The notes below the pieces were generated by a model. It did not search any database and was not told the origin of the DNA. It saw only the letters and a list, made by a program, of their open reading frames with translations. Of a stretch of DNA of 40,339 bases, positions 8,701-17,300 are shown in pieces (positions within the stretch are counted from its first letter, which is position 1; each line of letters opens with the position of its first letter). Source of the stretch: Verrucomicrobiota bacterium (GTDB taxonomy: Bacteria > Verrucomicrobiota > Verrucomicrobiia > Verrucomicrobiales > Akkermansiaceae); the NCBI GenBank assembly GCA_026397725.1, contig JAPLUI010000308.1:1-40339 (forward strand), written 5' to 3'. Made by a program: the position numbers and the translations under genes.

Positions 8701-10527
8701 GCGCGAGTAATCGTCGGCGTGGTGTTTGAGTTCCAGTTCGGCTTTCTGGCGCAAGCGTGTGTCGGGAATGCCCCCAACCTGGCGGTGCAACCATCGTTTG
8801 TTGCCGGCATCAACGCATCTGAGAATATCCACCATGCGATGCAAGGCACCCATCGGAAACGCGCCAGAGCCACAGGCCGGATCTAGGATGCGGACAGCGT
8901 CCAGCGCATCGACAACCCATCCGGCAAGGCGGTTGTGTTTCGTTGAATCAAAGTCGCCACGATGGATGAGACCGGTAAGCGCGGAAAGTTCCTCACCGCT
9001 TGCGTCCCGTTCCCGGCAATAGCCTTCGAGGTGCAAGCGCAAAGACTCGTTGACCATATAGTCGATGATCCTGCGCGGTGTGTAGTAACTGCCGGAATAC
9101 CTTCGGGCCGATTTGGACGCGCCTTGATCGGAAACATCCACCTCGGCAAGGAGGTTTTCAAACACCAAACCTAGCAACTCGGGGTCAAGGGCAATTTCCT
9201 CTTCGAGCGGAGTATTCTCAGTGATGGTGAACTTATAGCGTTCGAGGATTCGGTTCAAGCCGCTGACCTCAAGAGTCTTCTTTTCCAGGTTCAGCTTCAC
9301 GTTCACCGCGTAAAAAAGCTTGTTGGGAATGGAAATAGTACCGTCGTCGATAGTGTCGGAGGCGTTGTCTTCAAGGAGGCAATCAAACAGACCTCCGTTC
9401 AAGTAGGGAATGCGGTCGAAAAGCGAGTAATCAAAATCCTCGGGCAGGTAGTTCTTGCCGCGATAGGCGAACTTCTTGAGTCGCGGGTCTTTCACAGTTT
9501 TATCATTGGCAGCCAGCGCGGCTGAGAGACGGCGCTGATCCATCGGTGTATTCAGGCAATTGAAGAAAATGTTTTGAAGAATGCCGCGATAGTAGCTGTT
9601 ACTGGTGGCAAATCCATGAGCCGATTTCCCATCATGCGTCAGGATGACCGGCTGGCCAGTGGCATCCGTGATTTCCAACAGATGCGGTGGAATCAGGCCG
9701 CGCTCCTTGATGAACCAGCAGAAGATGGTTCGACAAAGCAACCGGATGGTAAACTGTTTGACGTTTTCCTCCTTAGGGTCCTGGCAATGCGACAAGTGCG
9801 CCGGAACGATTGGCAGGCGGATCGTCGAAGTCGCCCAATAATACCATCCGGCCAACTCCGAATAGAACTCGCTGTTGAGAGCGGAGGTATCCAGGCTTTT
9901 CTGCCAAGCAGAGTGGAACTGAACGAAGTTGGTGAAGTTGTGCTTCTCGCGAAGGGTTTCGTGTGAAATACTAAAAAGAACTTCGACATGGGCACGGTGA
10001 GGATTGGCGGTCCGGATATCCTTGATGAGCGTGACCTTCTCCAGAACGTCTTTCGCTGTGTCCCGCTTGTGAAGACGGCGGTTGATGACGGCCAGCGTGA
10101 GGGTTTCGCCGTGTCGGAAAAGAACGAGCACCGGCATGGCGAAGAGCTTGTTCAGCTCACGGGTGATCCCGGCGAGGTCGCTGCGGGTATATGTGTCGCC
10201 TTTGAGCTCGATGGCAAAAAAAAGATAACTCTCGATGACCGATCCGTTGTATGCCCCCTTGCTCTCCGTGCCCAGTTCCTCGTCAGTGAGTTGGAAGAGG
10301 AAGTCGATGGACCGCCACTCGCCAGAGAGTGCGTGCCTCTCGTTGATTGTCTTGCCTTGTGCGAATGTGGCGAGGAACTGCTCGCGGTTGTTAGGCGAGA
10401 GTTTGAGGCGTTTCTTGCTGGAGTATCCAAGCGACTCGAAGAGGGCCATGGAGGCATCAGCGAGAGGTAGGGCGGAGAAGGCTTTTAGAGCTGCCTCGAT
10501 TTTAGGTTTGAGTTCGACCGGTGGCAT
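5776..10527 (-). CDS. Eco57I-family type IIG restriction-methylase fused to a C-terminal DUF3800 domain
   Basis: 1583 aa. The N-terminus has a PD-(D/E)xK-type nuclease pattern: SIDFLFQL (about 73-80) then FFAIELKG (about 103-110, the ExK). A helical linker leads to the adenine-methylase core, with SYYTPRRI, motif I DPACGSGAF near 545, YGVDIQPLAV and motif IV GNPPYGG near 811. The region 850-1290 should hold the target-recognition domain. From about 1312 the protein becomes a different family: NVYCDETGH...MILGAMLVP, AELKWTKVS, YYDRYFDLLRDTL, HIFVDVKDTRGG and SDEVLLDQLVDVLLG are the conserved blocks of DUF3800, an RNase H-like predicted nuclease family found in defence loci. A Pro/Gly-rich insertion (about 1410-1450) interrupts that domain. 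Codon use is more AT-rich than in neighbouring genes, suggesting transfer. It would cut and methylate DNA; the role of DUF3800 is inferred. Confidence 0.88.
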   Translation of the reverse strand: MPPVELKPKIEAALKAFSALPLADASMALFESLGYSSKKRLKLSPNNREQFLATFAQGKTINERHALSGEWRSIDFLFQLTDEELGTESKGAYNGSVIESYLFFAIELKGDTYTRSDLAGITRELNKLFAMPVLVLFRHGETLTLAVINRRLHKRDTAKDVLEKVTLIKDIRTANPHRAHVEVLFSISHETLREKHNFTNFVQFHSAWQKSLDTSALNSEFYSELAGWYYWATSTIRLPIVPAHLSHCQDPKEENVKQFTIRLLCRTIFCWFIKERGLIPPHLLEITDATGQPVILTHDGKSAHGFATSNSYYRGILQNIFFNCLNTPMDQRRLSAALAANDKTVKDPRLKKFAYRGKNYLPEDFDYSLFDRIPYLNGGLFDCLLEDNASDTIDDGTISIPNKLFYAVNVKLNLEKKTLEVSGLNRILERYKFTITENTPLEEEIALDPELLGLVFENLLAEVDVSDQGASKSARRYSGSYYTPRRIIDYMVNESLRLHLEGYCRERDASGEELSALTGLIHRGDFDSTKHNRLAGWVVDALDAVRILDPACGSGAFPMGALHRMVDILRCVDAGNKRWLHRQVGGIPDTRLRQKAELELKHHADDYSRKLGLIKNAIYGVDIQPLAVLLTKLRLFISLLVDQKLNLDDATHNYGLSPLPNLETKVLCANTLRELQVSLFEQEAIRHYQAARDEYYQPDITAARRDELTNEIAAALAELLPSFAKDVTGQVIKDRATQALRNRELLREWFRHSSLPAPFFNFSVFFPEVCPEPTIATLRGEFAFVNEAQRQQDLVAPIIRSAPQRVGFDIVIGNPPYGGTKLPDDVREALVLKSKDPYGAFIARFLADGQRPTPLKPDGILSYIVSDTFMTIKSHYPLREQLMGNRVHKLIRVHPDTFRAVVNTAIIVVQKGGGPGTVAPADDALARLWEGPAHGPWCRMVDLTQVSIHQQHDRFLTLLFDTAGTARRRSISTESCAAYHYPQALIATNSNLPFFVASPKLFELMNDTTAQVKIQKLGDKRLPVRTVQTNGLAVHLAKLGDIAVVKHGLTTGGTHSVIYRDAHENGSYPIVDKDMVLSENEMGQLTEDEKENGFEPKRFNGKRFVRYDNGGLSDARAGWLPRYLVPSGYYIDWSRASVDRMKTLEGFRHDGREFYFQKGITFSHTGVYSPTFRFSSGGIFHTAGSCLFSSFATPEVMMGILNSRLLLVIFKSFINHTVNTSEDPLKELPILLKYPSRLLDLVKSIANNQRKNIRYDYASHEQLEIDRLVYEAYGLSSADIAEVETWFARRYDTLAAAQRQNLRRAGKVPAFDRWNVYCDETGHLSCDRAPEMILGAMLVPHDRVRSLTLKLRERLAALGWPRTKTGGWAELKWTKVSPSGLKFYQAALDFFIAEPDLRFRALIAPKGPPPPKLPRPPAGSGEAGSPAWEEYHALLEETAPAVVDHQQRHDAWYYDRYFDLLRDTLLPPAHHHIFVDVKDTRGGARLKALESRLSDAHYDWTRSGIVESVQQIHSDEVLLDQLVDVLLGCVAWTHATPQRNVGHTPSPAKAALARKFQAALAKLNGDLVPKVVIDHSSERSPAR

Positions 10528-10536
10528 ATATATATT

Positions 10537-10869
10537 TCAATGCTTGGTGATACAAGAGCTGAATTGCTGGAAACTGAAAATCAGGAATGAGACAGGAAGA
10601 AACTTTATGAACAGCGCCTTCCACACCCCGGTCTCAAACAGGCTGGTCTTTCCCAAGTCCGCGTCTGGTATGCCAACGTCACCGAGGAACTTTTCAAAGA
10701 TGTGATAGAGGGTTTTGTAGCAAATGGTGAAATAGGCGGAGACGATGGAGAGTTTGGAACCGCTGTGGATCTTGGCGCGCAGGAAGTCGGCTACGGTTCC
10801 CCTGGTGTGATTGTCGCGCAGGCCGGTGTTGCTGATTGGCGGTGGCATTTGGCTGGGGGAGAAGTTCAA
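10537..10869 (-). pseudogene. Chimeric remnant: N-terminus of a PLD-type helicase joined to unrelated sequence
   Basis: The first ~48 residues (DNHTRGTVADFLRAKIHSGS, KLSIVSAYFTI) match the start of large SNF2/DEAD helicases with an N-terminal phospholipase-D-like domain that accompany Eco57I-type methylases. In intact members this region is followed by FGEPRF-like sequence. Here it switches to YHIFEKFLGDVGIPDADLGK and a hydrophobic tail, ending 9 bp before the restriction-methylase ATG. A large deletion probably removed the helicase, possibly joining its start to the end of another gene. The source of the second half was not recognised. Confidence 0.5.
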
Positions 10870-11073
10870 GCTGAGGTGCTCTGCCCATGTGAAGGAAAAG
10901 AACTCAAGACGAGCAGAGCATGACCGGGTGGACCGCGCTTGGCAAGCATCTGGTGTTTGCGCTCTTTCAGACCGGCTCCGAAGCTGCCGGAATCGATGCG
11001 TATCTTGTCGCCCTCTTTCCGTCAGCTTTCCAGAGGGATCGGCCGCCGGGCATGATGAGGGTGAAGGCGTGGA

Positions 11074-12062
11074 CTACTTGCCCGGCACGGGCACGATCTC
11101 GACCTGATGGGCCTGCATGACCAGCGATTTCCGGATGGCATCGAACAACTCGGGCATCTTTTTCATCCGCTCGTTGAAGACCGAGGTGCGCTTGGCTTCG
11201 ACTTGCACCGGCGTCATTTCCATGAACTCAGGAACGCCACCCGCACGCAACACCCCGCCGAAAATCCGGTCATGAAAGTAGCTGTTCTTGGCGCTGATGG
11301 CAGCCGCCACCGCCCTGACCTGGTCGGCAACATTGGGAAGCTCATTCCTTTGAGAATCTCGGCGGCCATCAGCGTCTGGCCGGGAGGGCCGGGATGGACC
11401 ACATCGCCGCCACCAATCCGGTGCTTCGGATTGGCGGCGCGGGCCTTGTCAATGGCCGCCACAAACGGGTGGAACTGGTCGATGAACAGGGCATTTCCGT
11501 TAGACGCGGCGAGCTCCTTCACCGCCGCCGAAAACTTTTCCAGATTCAGGATGAACGGCAAGACCGAGGGACCTTCATCCATCACCTCGGCGGGCGTGGT
11601 GGTACACCAGGCGACGCGGATGTTCGCGGCCTTCGCCTGGTCGGCGATTTTTTGCATGGAGGTCGTGAAGTTCTTGTATTGCTCTGCATTGAAATTGCTG
11701 CCGGGGCCGCCGCAATCGTTCATGCCGAAATTGACCGTCATGGCGGTTGCCGCGAAGGCGAGCACATCGCGCCTGAAGCGCTCGCTGCCACCGGACGCGC
11801 CGTCGCCGCCAATCCCCACATTGAAAAACCTCAGGTCCCAAGCAGGAAAGCGGGTGAGCGCCCAGGCCTCCACATAAGTGCTATACAGGTGTTGTTCGGT
11901 GATGCTGTCGCCCATCATCACGACCTTGTCACCATTCTTCAAGAAGAAGTCGGAGGCGGAGCTGGGAAGCGCGGCAACGAGCAGGCTCATCGCCGCGGCG
12001 GTGGATTTCAGGGAGTGGGTCGTGGTTGTCATCGGCTTCCGGGGTCTCTTAGGTTCATGCAT
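11074..12062 (-). pseudogene. Secreted SGNH/GDSL hydrolase with a C-terminal frameshift
   Basis: The ATG at 12060-12062 lies 5 nt after the stop of the preceding SGNH gene, with GGAAGA upstream, so the two are coupled (the ATG at 12032 is an alternative). A signal peptide ends near LPSSAS. Esterase blocks are present: VVMMGDSITEQH (block I, Ser), VNFGMNDCGG (Asn block) and GGDVVHPGPPGQ (Asp-His block). Near 11341-11345 one base is missing: the main frame reads KGMSFPMLPTRSG, while the next frame continues naturally as LPNVADQVRAVAAAISAKNS to the stop at 11074. All catalytic blocks precede the shift, so a truncated product might fold. A true mutation and a sequencing error cannot be told apart. 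The likely role is deacylation of a polysaccharide. Confidence 0.75.
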
Positions 12063-12067
12063 GGAAG

Positions 12068-12922
12068 TTATCTTCCGGCTTTACTGTTGATGGTCGGCCA
12101 TTGCTCCAGGAAGGCCTTGGCCATGAGTTCGTGGCCGGCTTTGTTAGGGTGGATCGGGTCGCCGCCGTGGGTGTCTTTCAACCTGGGCAGCATGGGCGTG
12201 CGCAGATCAACGACATGCACGTCGTTGCGGCCGTTGAGGGTCAACAACCACTTGGCATATTGTGCCATGACATCGTCGTAGTAGGCATAGGGAGACCGGT
12301 ACCCGAACTTGCGCGGGTCCTGCTCCGCTTCGATTTCCGCATCCGCATTCGCCTTGGCGAGGAGCTTGGCCGCCTCCGCCGTGCTGGTGCCTGCGGGGAA
12401 TTCCGGTCCCGGCCTGGCATACGGCGGTGCCGTGAGCAGCACCACGCGGGCACCGGCGGCTTGCACTTTCTTGATGAGAGTCCTGATGCCAGCCTGATAG
12501 GCCGCGAAGCGTTTTTCATTGAACGGATGGTAGATGCCGTCATTGATGCCGTAGCAGGCAACGACCCAATCCGGCTTGGCATCCGCCAGCTCCTTGTCGA
12601 GCCGCGCGAACAGGCATGGCCGGCGGCCCGGGTGATATTCCTCGCTCAGGTCGGAAACCGTTTCACTGCTCGTCCCCCGGTTGATCACCTTCCACGGTGG
12701 CACCTGCTTGGCCAACTCTGCCTCGATGATCCGGACATAGCCCCCGGCTGCGGTGATGCTGTCGCCCAGGAACAGCATCGTCATGGCATTGGGTTGCTCC
12801 GGCTTCGGTTCTTCAGCACCAGCGTACCCGGACCATCCGACACAGGCCGCAACCCCCAGCACGGCAAACATTCGTACCAGCCTCTTCGGCACGCCCATTA
12901 GCTGACATTGCCCATTTGACAT
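12068..12922 (-). CDS. Secreted SGNH/GDSL-type esterase
   Basis: 284 aa from the ATG at 12920-12922, which has GGAG just upstream. A shorter start at 12898 would give a more compact signal peptide. The hydrophobic segment MFAVLGVAACVGWSGYAGA directs export. Catalytic blocks: MLFLGDSITAAGG with the nucleophile Ser, NRGTSSETVSD, VVACYGINDG with the oxyanion Asn, and GGDPIHPNKAGH with the Asp-His pair. The length and pattern match SGNH hydrolases of carbohydrate-degrading bacteria, which remove acetyl or other ester groups from glycans. It is the first gene of a two-gene operon with the frameshifted hydrolase downstream. The substrate is unknown. Confidence 0.85.
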   Translation of the reverse strand: MSNGQCQLMGVPKRLVRMFAVLGVAACVGWSGYAGAEEPKPEQPNAMTMLFLGDSITAAGGYVRIIEAELAKQVPPWKVINRGTSSETVSDLSEEYHPGRRPCLFARLDKELADAKPDWVVACYGINDGIYHPFNEKRFAAYQAGIRTLIKKVQAAGARVVLLTAPPYARPGPEFPAGTSTAEAAKLLAKANADAEIEAEQDPRKFGYRSPYAYYDDVMAQYAKWLLTLNGRNDVHVVDLRTPMLPRLKDTHGGDPIHPNKAGHELMAKAFLEQWPTINSKAGR

Positions 12923-13119
12923 ACACTCCGATACTATCGATGGCTGCTTCATATTTCTGTTGTTGTACTGACTGCTAAGCAATTGCTTTTCGGGGTGGCG
13001 TGCATGAGAGCGAAAGTGGGGCTCGCCGCGCGGGTATCAGGGGGAAAAATTTGGGCAAAGGCTGAAAATCTGAAACGCTGACAAAAGCGGAAAAACGCCA
13101 CCACGGAGCCGACCGGGCC

Positions 13120-13375
13120 GGTGGGCCGGCGGCAGCATGGCAGACATTGGGCATGGTCGGTGGTTTCATGAAAAATCGTTCCGCGCCGTACGGCGATGGT
13201 CGCCACGGCCGCACGCCATGGCAAGGACTTTTTTGAAAGTCATCGGCATGCGGTTGTAGTGGTGTGGACGCCACCGGGCAGGTGAATTAGAGAACGAGGG
13301 TCCGTTGGTGGTCGAGGGGGATTTCGACCGGCTGCCGGGCGGTGCGGGGGCGTTGGTCCCGGAGGTCTGGCGACG
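13120..13375 (-). repeat. Degenerate segment sharing two blocks with 29030-29290
   Basis: Read leftward, this gene-free stretch contains GGCAGCCGGTCGAAATCCCC and, about 140 bases on, CATGAAACCACCGACCATGC followed by CCAATGTCTGCCATG. Both blocks recur in the same order at 29080 and 29238 on the plus strand. One frame reads RQPVEIPLDHQRTLVL, matching WQPVEIPLDAERTPVL at the other site, so it is probably the end of a former gene. The rest of 12923-13389 shows nothing recognisable. Confidence 0.5.
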
Positions 13376-13389
13376 GATGGATAACTCTA

Positions 13390-13956
13390 CTATGTCATTT
13401 GGCATAATTGCTCATCAGGCCAGAGGGGTGGGCGGGTGGCGCGGGTCTTGATTCTTCGTCGGACCTGGTCTTTTTGGCGCTTGAGGATGCGCAGCTCCAA
13501 CATCCGGCGGAGATCCTCCTCATCGGTGGGACCCTGGCCGCGCCGGGGCAGCAGGCGCTCCAGAATGAGGGTGATGCCCCCCCGGTGATGTTGATGGGGC
13601 CTTCCTGGGTGGCGGGGGCCGGCGTGTGCATGCGCTCCTGCGCCAAGAAGAGCAGCGCCAGCATCACCAGCGCCATGTGGTGGTGCCAGGCGAGCCAGCC
13701 GCAGGTCTGATAGTCCGCCATGCCCGCCTCGCTCTTGCTGTCGCGGAAGTTGCGCTCCACCACGTTGCGCCCGACCCCGTCGGCCACCAGCAGGCGCGGA
13801 TCCTCGTCGGCCGGGGCGTTGCTCAGGGCGTAATGGCGGCGGGGGCCTTGGGTTCGGTGCCGTTGTTGGTCCGCTCGTCGGGATTCTCCCAGACCAGCAG
13901 CCACCAGACTTTCTGGCGGTCGTCCTCGACCACCCACACCCGCGCCGCGAGTTAGC
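13390..13956 (-). pseudogene. IS701-like transposase C-terminal remnant with two frameshifts
   Basis: The middle frame reads VVERNFRDSKSEAGMADYQT then CGWLAWHHHMALVMLALLFL, the conserved C-terminal DDE (catalytic Glu) region of IS701-family transposases. Upstream, VWVVEDDRQKVWWLLVWEN is in a second frame. Downstream, ITLILERLLPRRGQGPTDEE is in a third, ending with TAG at 13390-13392. The N-terminal half is missing. No terminal inverted repeats were identified. Confidence 0.75.
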
Positions 13957-14093
13957 TCACCTCGAGCAAGGTGCTCGTGCTCCACCGGGAAGGCGGCGTG
14001 GAATGGCGCGTGGTGCGCCTCGACGCCAAGAGCCAGCGCCCCAGCCTCGGTGACAAACTGCGCCTCGCGGACCTGGCGTGGTGGGGGCTGTGA
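13957..14093 (+). pseudogene. C-terminal fragment of an unknown protein
   Basis: Directly after a TAG codon, an open frame reads LTSSKVLVLHREGGVEWRVV and RLDAKSQRPSLGDKLRLADL, then AWWGL and TGA. The composition is protein-like but there is no start, and the frame abuts the IS701 remnant, which reads in the opposite direction. The family was not recognised. Confidence 0.3.
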
Positions 14094-14346
14094 AAAACGG
14101 GCTTTTGTTTGCCTGAATTGCCATGAGAACCACTTGAACCGCCCCTCGTCATACCGACCTTTGATGCACCCGGTCTGAGGTCTGAAATAAAATTAATCTT
14201 ATTGCTTGTGTTCGCTGGCGGGAAGTGTATGAGCCAAGGCATCCGTCATGGTTGGCGGCGGCATGGGTGCTTACTACCCTCGACCCATGCGGACCAGTCT
14301 GACGTCAGTATCCGTGTAACTCCCCAACCCTCAACCCACTCCAGCG

Positions 14347-17300
14347 ATGAAAAACCGTGCCTGCTTGTTCACGACCGCGTGCGCGATCTCACTTTCCTTC
14401 AGTCTCACACCTCCGGGTCGCGCCGCCGATGTGGTCGCCACTTGGGCCGGTGCGGCGAGCGCCACCTGGGCCGATGATGTGAACTGGACCTGCGTGCCGG
14501 GGCCGAACGTGTTTCCGAACAACGGCGGCAGCACCTACAACGCGGTGATCAACGCGAGCGGGGGTCCCTACACGGTGTCCCTGGCGACCGACATCGTGAT
14601 CCAGAAGCTGACGCTCAATTCCGCCGACGCCACGCTGGAACTCCAGAGCGGCAACCTGACGGCGCTCACCGGCGTCACGCTTGCCAACGGCGTGCTGCGG
14701 ATGAACGGCGGCACGCTCCTCAACACCACCGTTACCCCGACCGGAGGCAGCGTGGTGTTTTCGGGCAGTAGCGGCAACATCCTCAACGGCGCAACGCTCG
14801 GCGGCGACTTGGTGCTGAACCAGGCGGGTGATTACCACTCCCTCCGGTTGCAAAACGGCGCGTCGTTCACCGGCAATGCGCAGCTTGGCACGCCCGACGG
14901 CTATGGGGTGGTCCTCGGCTACGAGCAGACCGGCACCCTCTACGCCAAAACCCTGAATTTCGACCCCGCCTTTGGCAACGCCTACCTTTCGATCGACGGC
15001 GACCACACCCTGACCTTCGGCTCGAGCCTGGTGGCGCGGGGATCTGCGGTCATCGGGCAGGCGTATTTTGTCGGCGGCACCTCGACGTTGGTCAACCAAG
15101 GCCGGATTTCAGCGGATCTGGTGGGCCAGACGCTGACCATCAACCCCTCGGTGTTCACCAACCAGGGCATTGCCGAAACGATCAACGGGGCGACCCTCAC
15201 CCTCAATGCGAGCACCGCCTGGAGCAACGCCACCGGCGGCACCATCCGCGCCACCGGGGCGGGCTCGATCCTGAACTTTTACGGCAACTACACCAACGCC
15301 GGCAGCATCGTGCTGGCCGACAGCACGCTCAACCTGCACGGCACCTTCAACACCGCAGCGCTGGGCTTGACCGGCTTCAGCCGCAGCGGCACCAGCGTCG
15401 TGAACATCGCCGGCGACCTGGACAACACCGGCGGCACCTTGGCCCTCACCGCGGCGACGGGCGACTGGACCATGGCGGGCGGCAGAATCATCGGTGGCAC
15501 CATCACCCAAGCGGGCGGGGCCAGGCTGCTTTTTTCAGGCAATGGCGGCAGCCGCCTGGACGACGCGACGTTCAGCGGCGACTTGCTGCTCAACCAAGCG
15601 GGGGATGCCCACTATCTCCGGCTGCAAAACGGGGCGTCGTTCACCGGCAACGCTTATGTTGGAACCCCCGACGGCTATCAGGTGATCCTCAGCTATGAGC
15701 AAACCGGCAGCCTCAACGCCAAAACCCTGAATTTCGATCCTCTCTTCGGCAATGCATACCTGTCGATCGACGGCGACAACACCCTGACCTTCGGCCCCAG
15801 CCTGGTGGCGCGGGGCACGGCGATCATCGGCCAGGCGGTTTTTGTCGCCGGCACCTCGACGCTGATCAACAAGGGTCGGATCGCTGCCGATCTGGCTGGC
15901 CAGACGCTGACCATCAGCCCGGCGGTGTTCACCAATCAGGGCATTGCCGAAGCGATCAACGGGGCGACCCTCGCGATCCAAGCGACCGACTGGAGCAATG
16001 CCGCCGGCGGCACCCTCCGCGCCACCGGGACGGGCTCGATCCTGAACGTTTACGGCAACTACACCAATGTCGGCAACATCGTGCTGGCTGACAGTACGCT
16101 GAATCTGTATGGCACCTTCACCACCGCGGCCCTGGGCGTGGGCGGCTTCAGCCGCAGCGGCGCCAGCGTCGTGAACATCGTCGGCGACCTGGACAACACC
16201 GGCGGCACCTTCGCCCTCACCGCGGCGACGGGCGACTGGACGTTGGCGGGCGGCAGAATCATCGGTGGCACCATCACGCAAGCGGGCGGGGCCAAATTGC
16301 TTTTTCCAGGCTATGGCAGCAACCGCCTGGACGGCGCGACGTTCAACGGCGACTTGCTGCTCAACCAAGCGGGGGATGCCCACTATCTCCGGCTGCAAAA
16401 CGGCGCGTCGTTCACCGGCAATGCGCAGCTTGGAACTCCCGACGGCAGTTCTGTGATCCTCGGCTATGAGCAAACCGGCACCCTCAACGCCAAGACCCTG
16501 AATTTCGACCCCGCCTCTGGCAATGCCTACCTGACGATCGAAGGCGGCAACACCCTGACCTTCGGCCCCACCCTGGTGGCGCGGGGAACGGCGGTCATCG
16601 GGCAGGCGTATTTTGTCGGCGGCACCTCGACGTTGGTCAACCAAGGCCGGATTTCAGCGGATCTGGCCGGCCAGACGCTGACCATCAACCCGGCGGTGTT
16701 CACCAATCAGGGCCTTGTCGAGGCGGTCAACGGGGCGTCCCTCACCCTCCAAGCGACCGATCTGACGAATCTCCCGGACGCGACCCTGACCGGCGGCTCG
16801 TGGAAATCCTTCGCCGGCTCCAGTCTCTGGTTCTACTACGAGGGTTTCACCACCAACGCCGCGGACCTCACCCTCGACGGGGCGGGCTCCGTGATGTGGG
16901 TAACGCCCTCCCAGACGCCGTTGGAGGATGTTCTGACATCCAATGCCGGCGGCGGCGCGCTGCGCATCCTCGGCGGCCGGAACTACCCCACCAACGCCTT
17001 CACCAACGCCGGCACCCTGCAGCTCGGCGGCGGCACCTTCACCCCCACGGCGCTGACCAACTCCGCCAGCGGCCAGTTGTTCGGCTTCGGCACCGTGGCC
17101 GTCCGGCCGACCAACAGCGGCACCATCCGCTCCGTCGGCGGCACCCTTGCTTTCACCAACGGCATCCAGGGCGGCAGCGGCACGGTGCAGGTGGATTCGG
17201 GCAGCACCCTCAACCTCAGCGCCGGCGCCGCGAGCGGCAGTTCCGCCGATTTCCTCCTCCAGAACGGCAACCTGGTACTCGGCACCAAGACCTTTGCGGT

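Noticed and set aside
10870..11073. Minus-strand frame containing GDKIRIDSGSFGAGLKERKH
   Set aside because: It looks protein-like for about 50 residues but has no start or family match and lies in a junction between debris and the SGNH operon. It is too weak to call.
14203..14233. Possible promoter before the 1579-aa gene (TTGCTT or TTGTGT with TATGAG)
   Set aside because: The spacers are 15 or 19 bp and the match to a -10 box is poor. A similar TTGTGT...TAGAGT occurs before the GH5 gene, but two weak matches are not enough.
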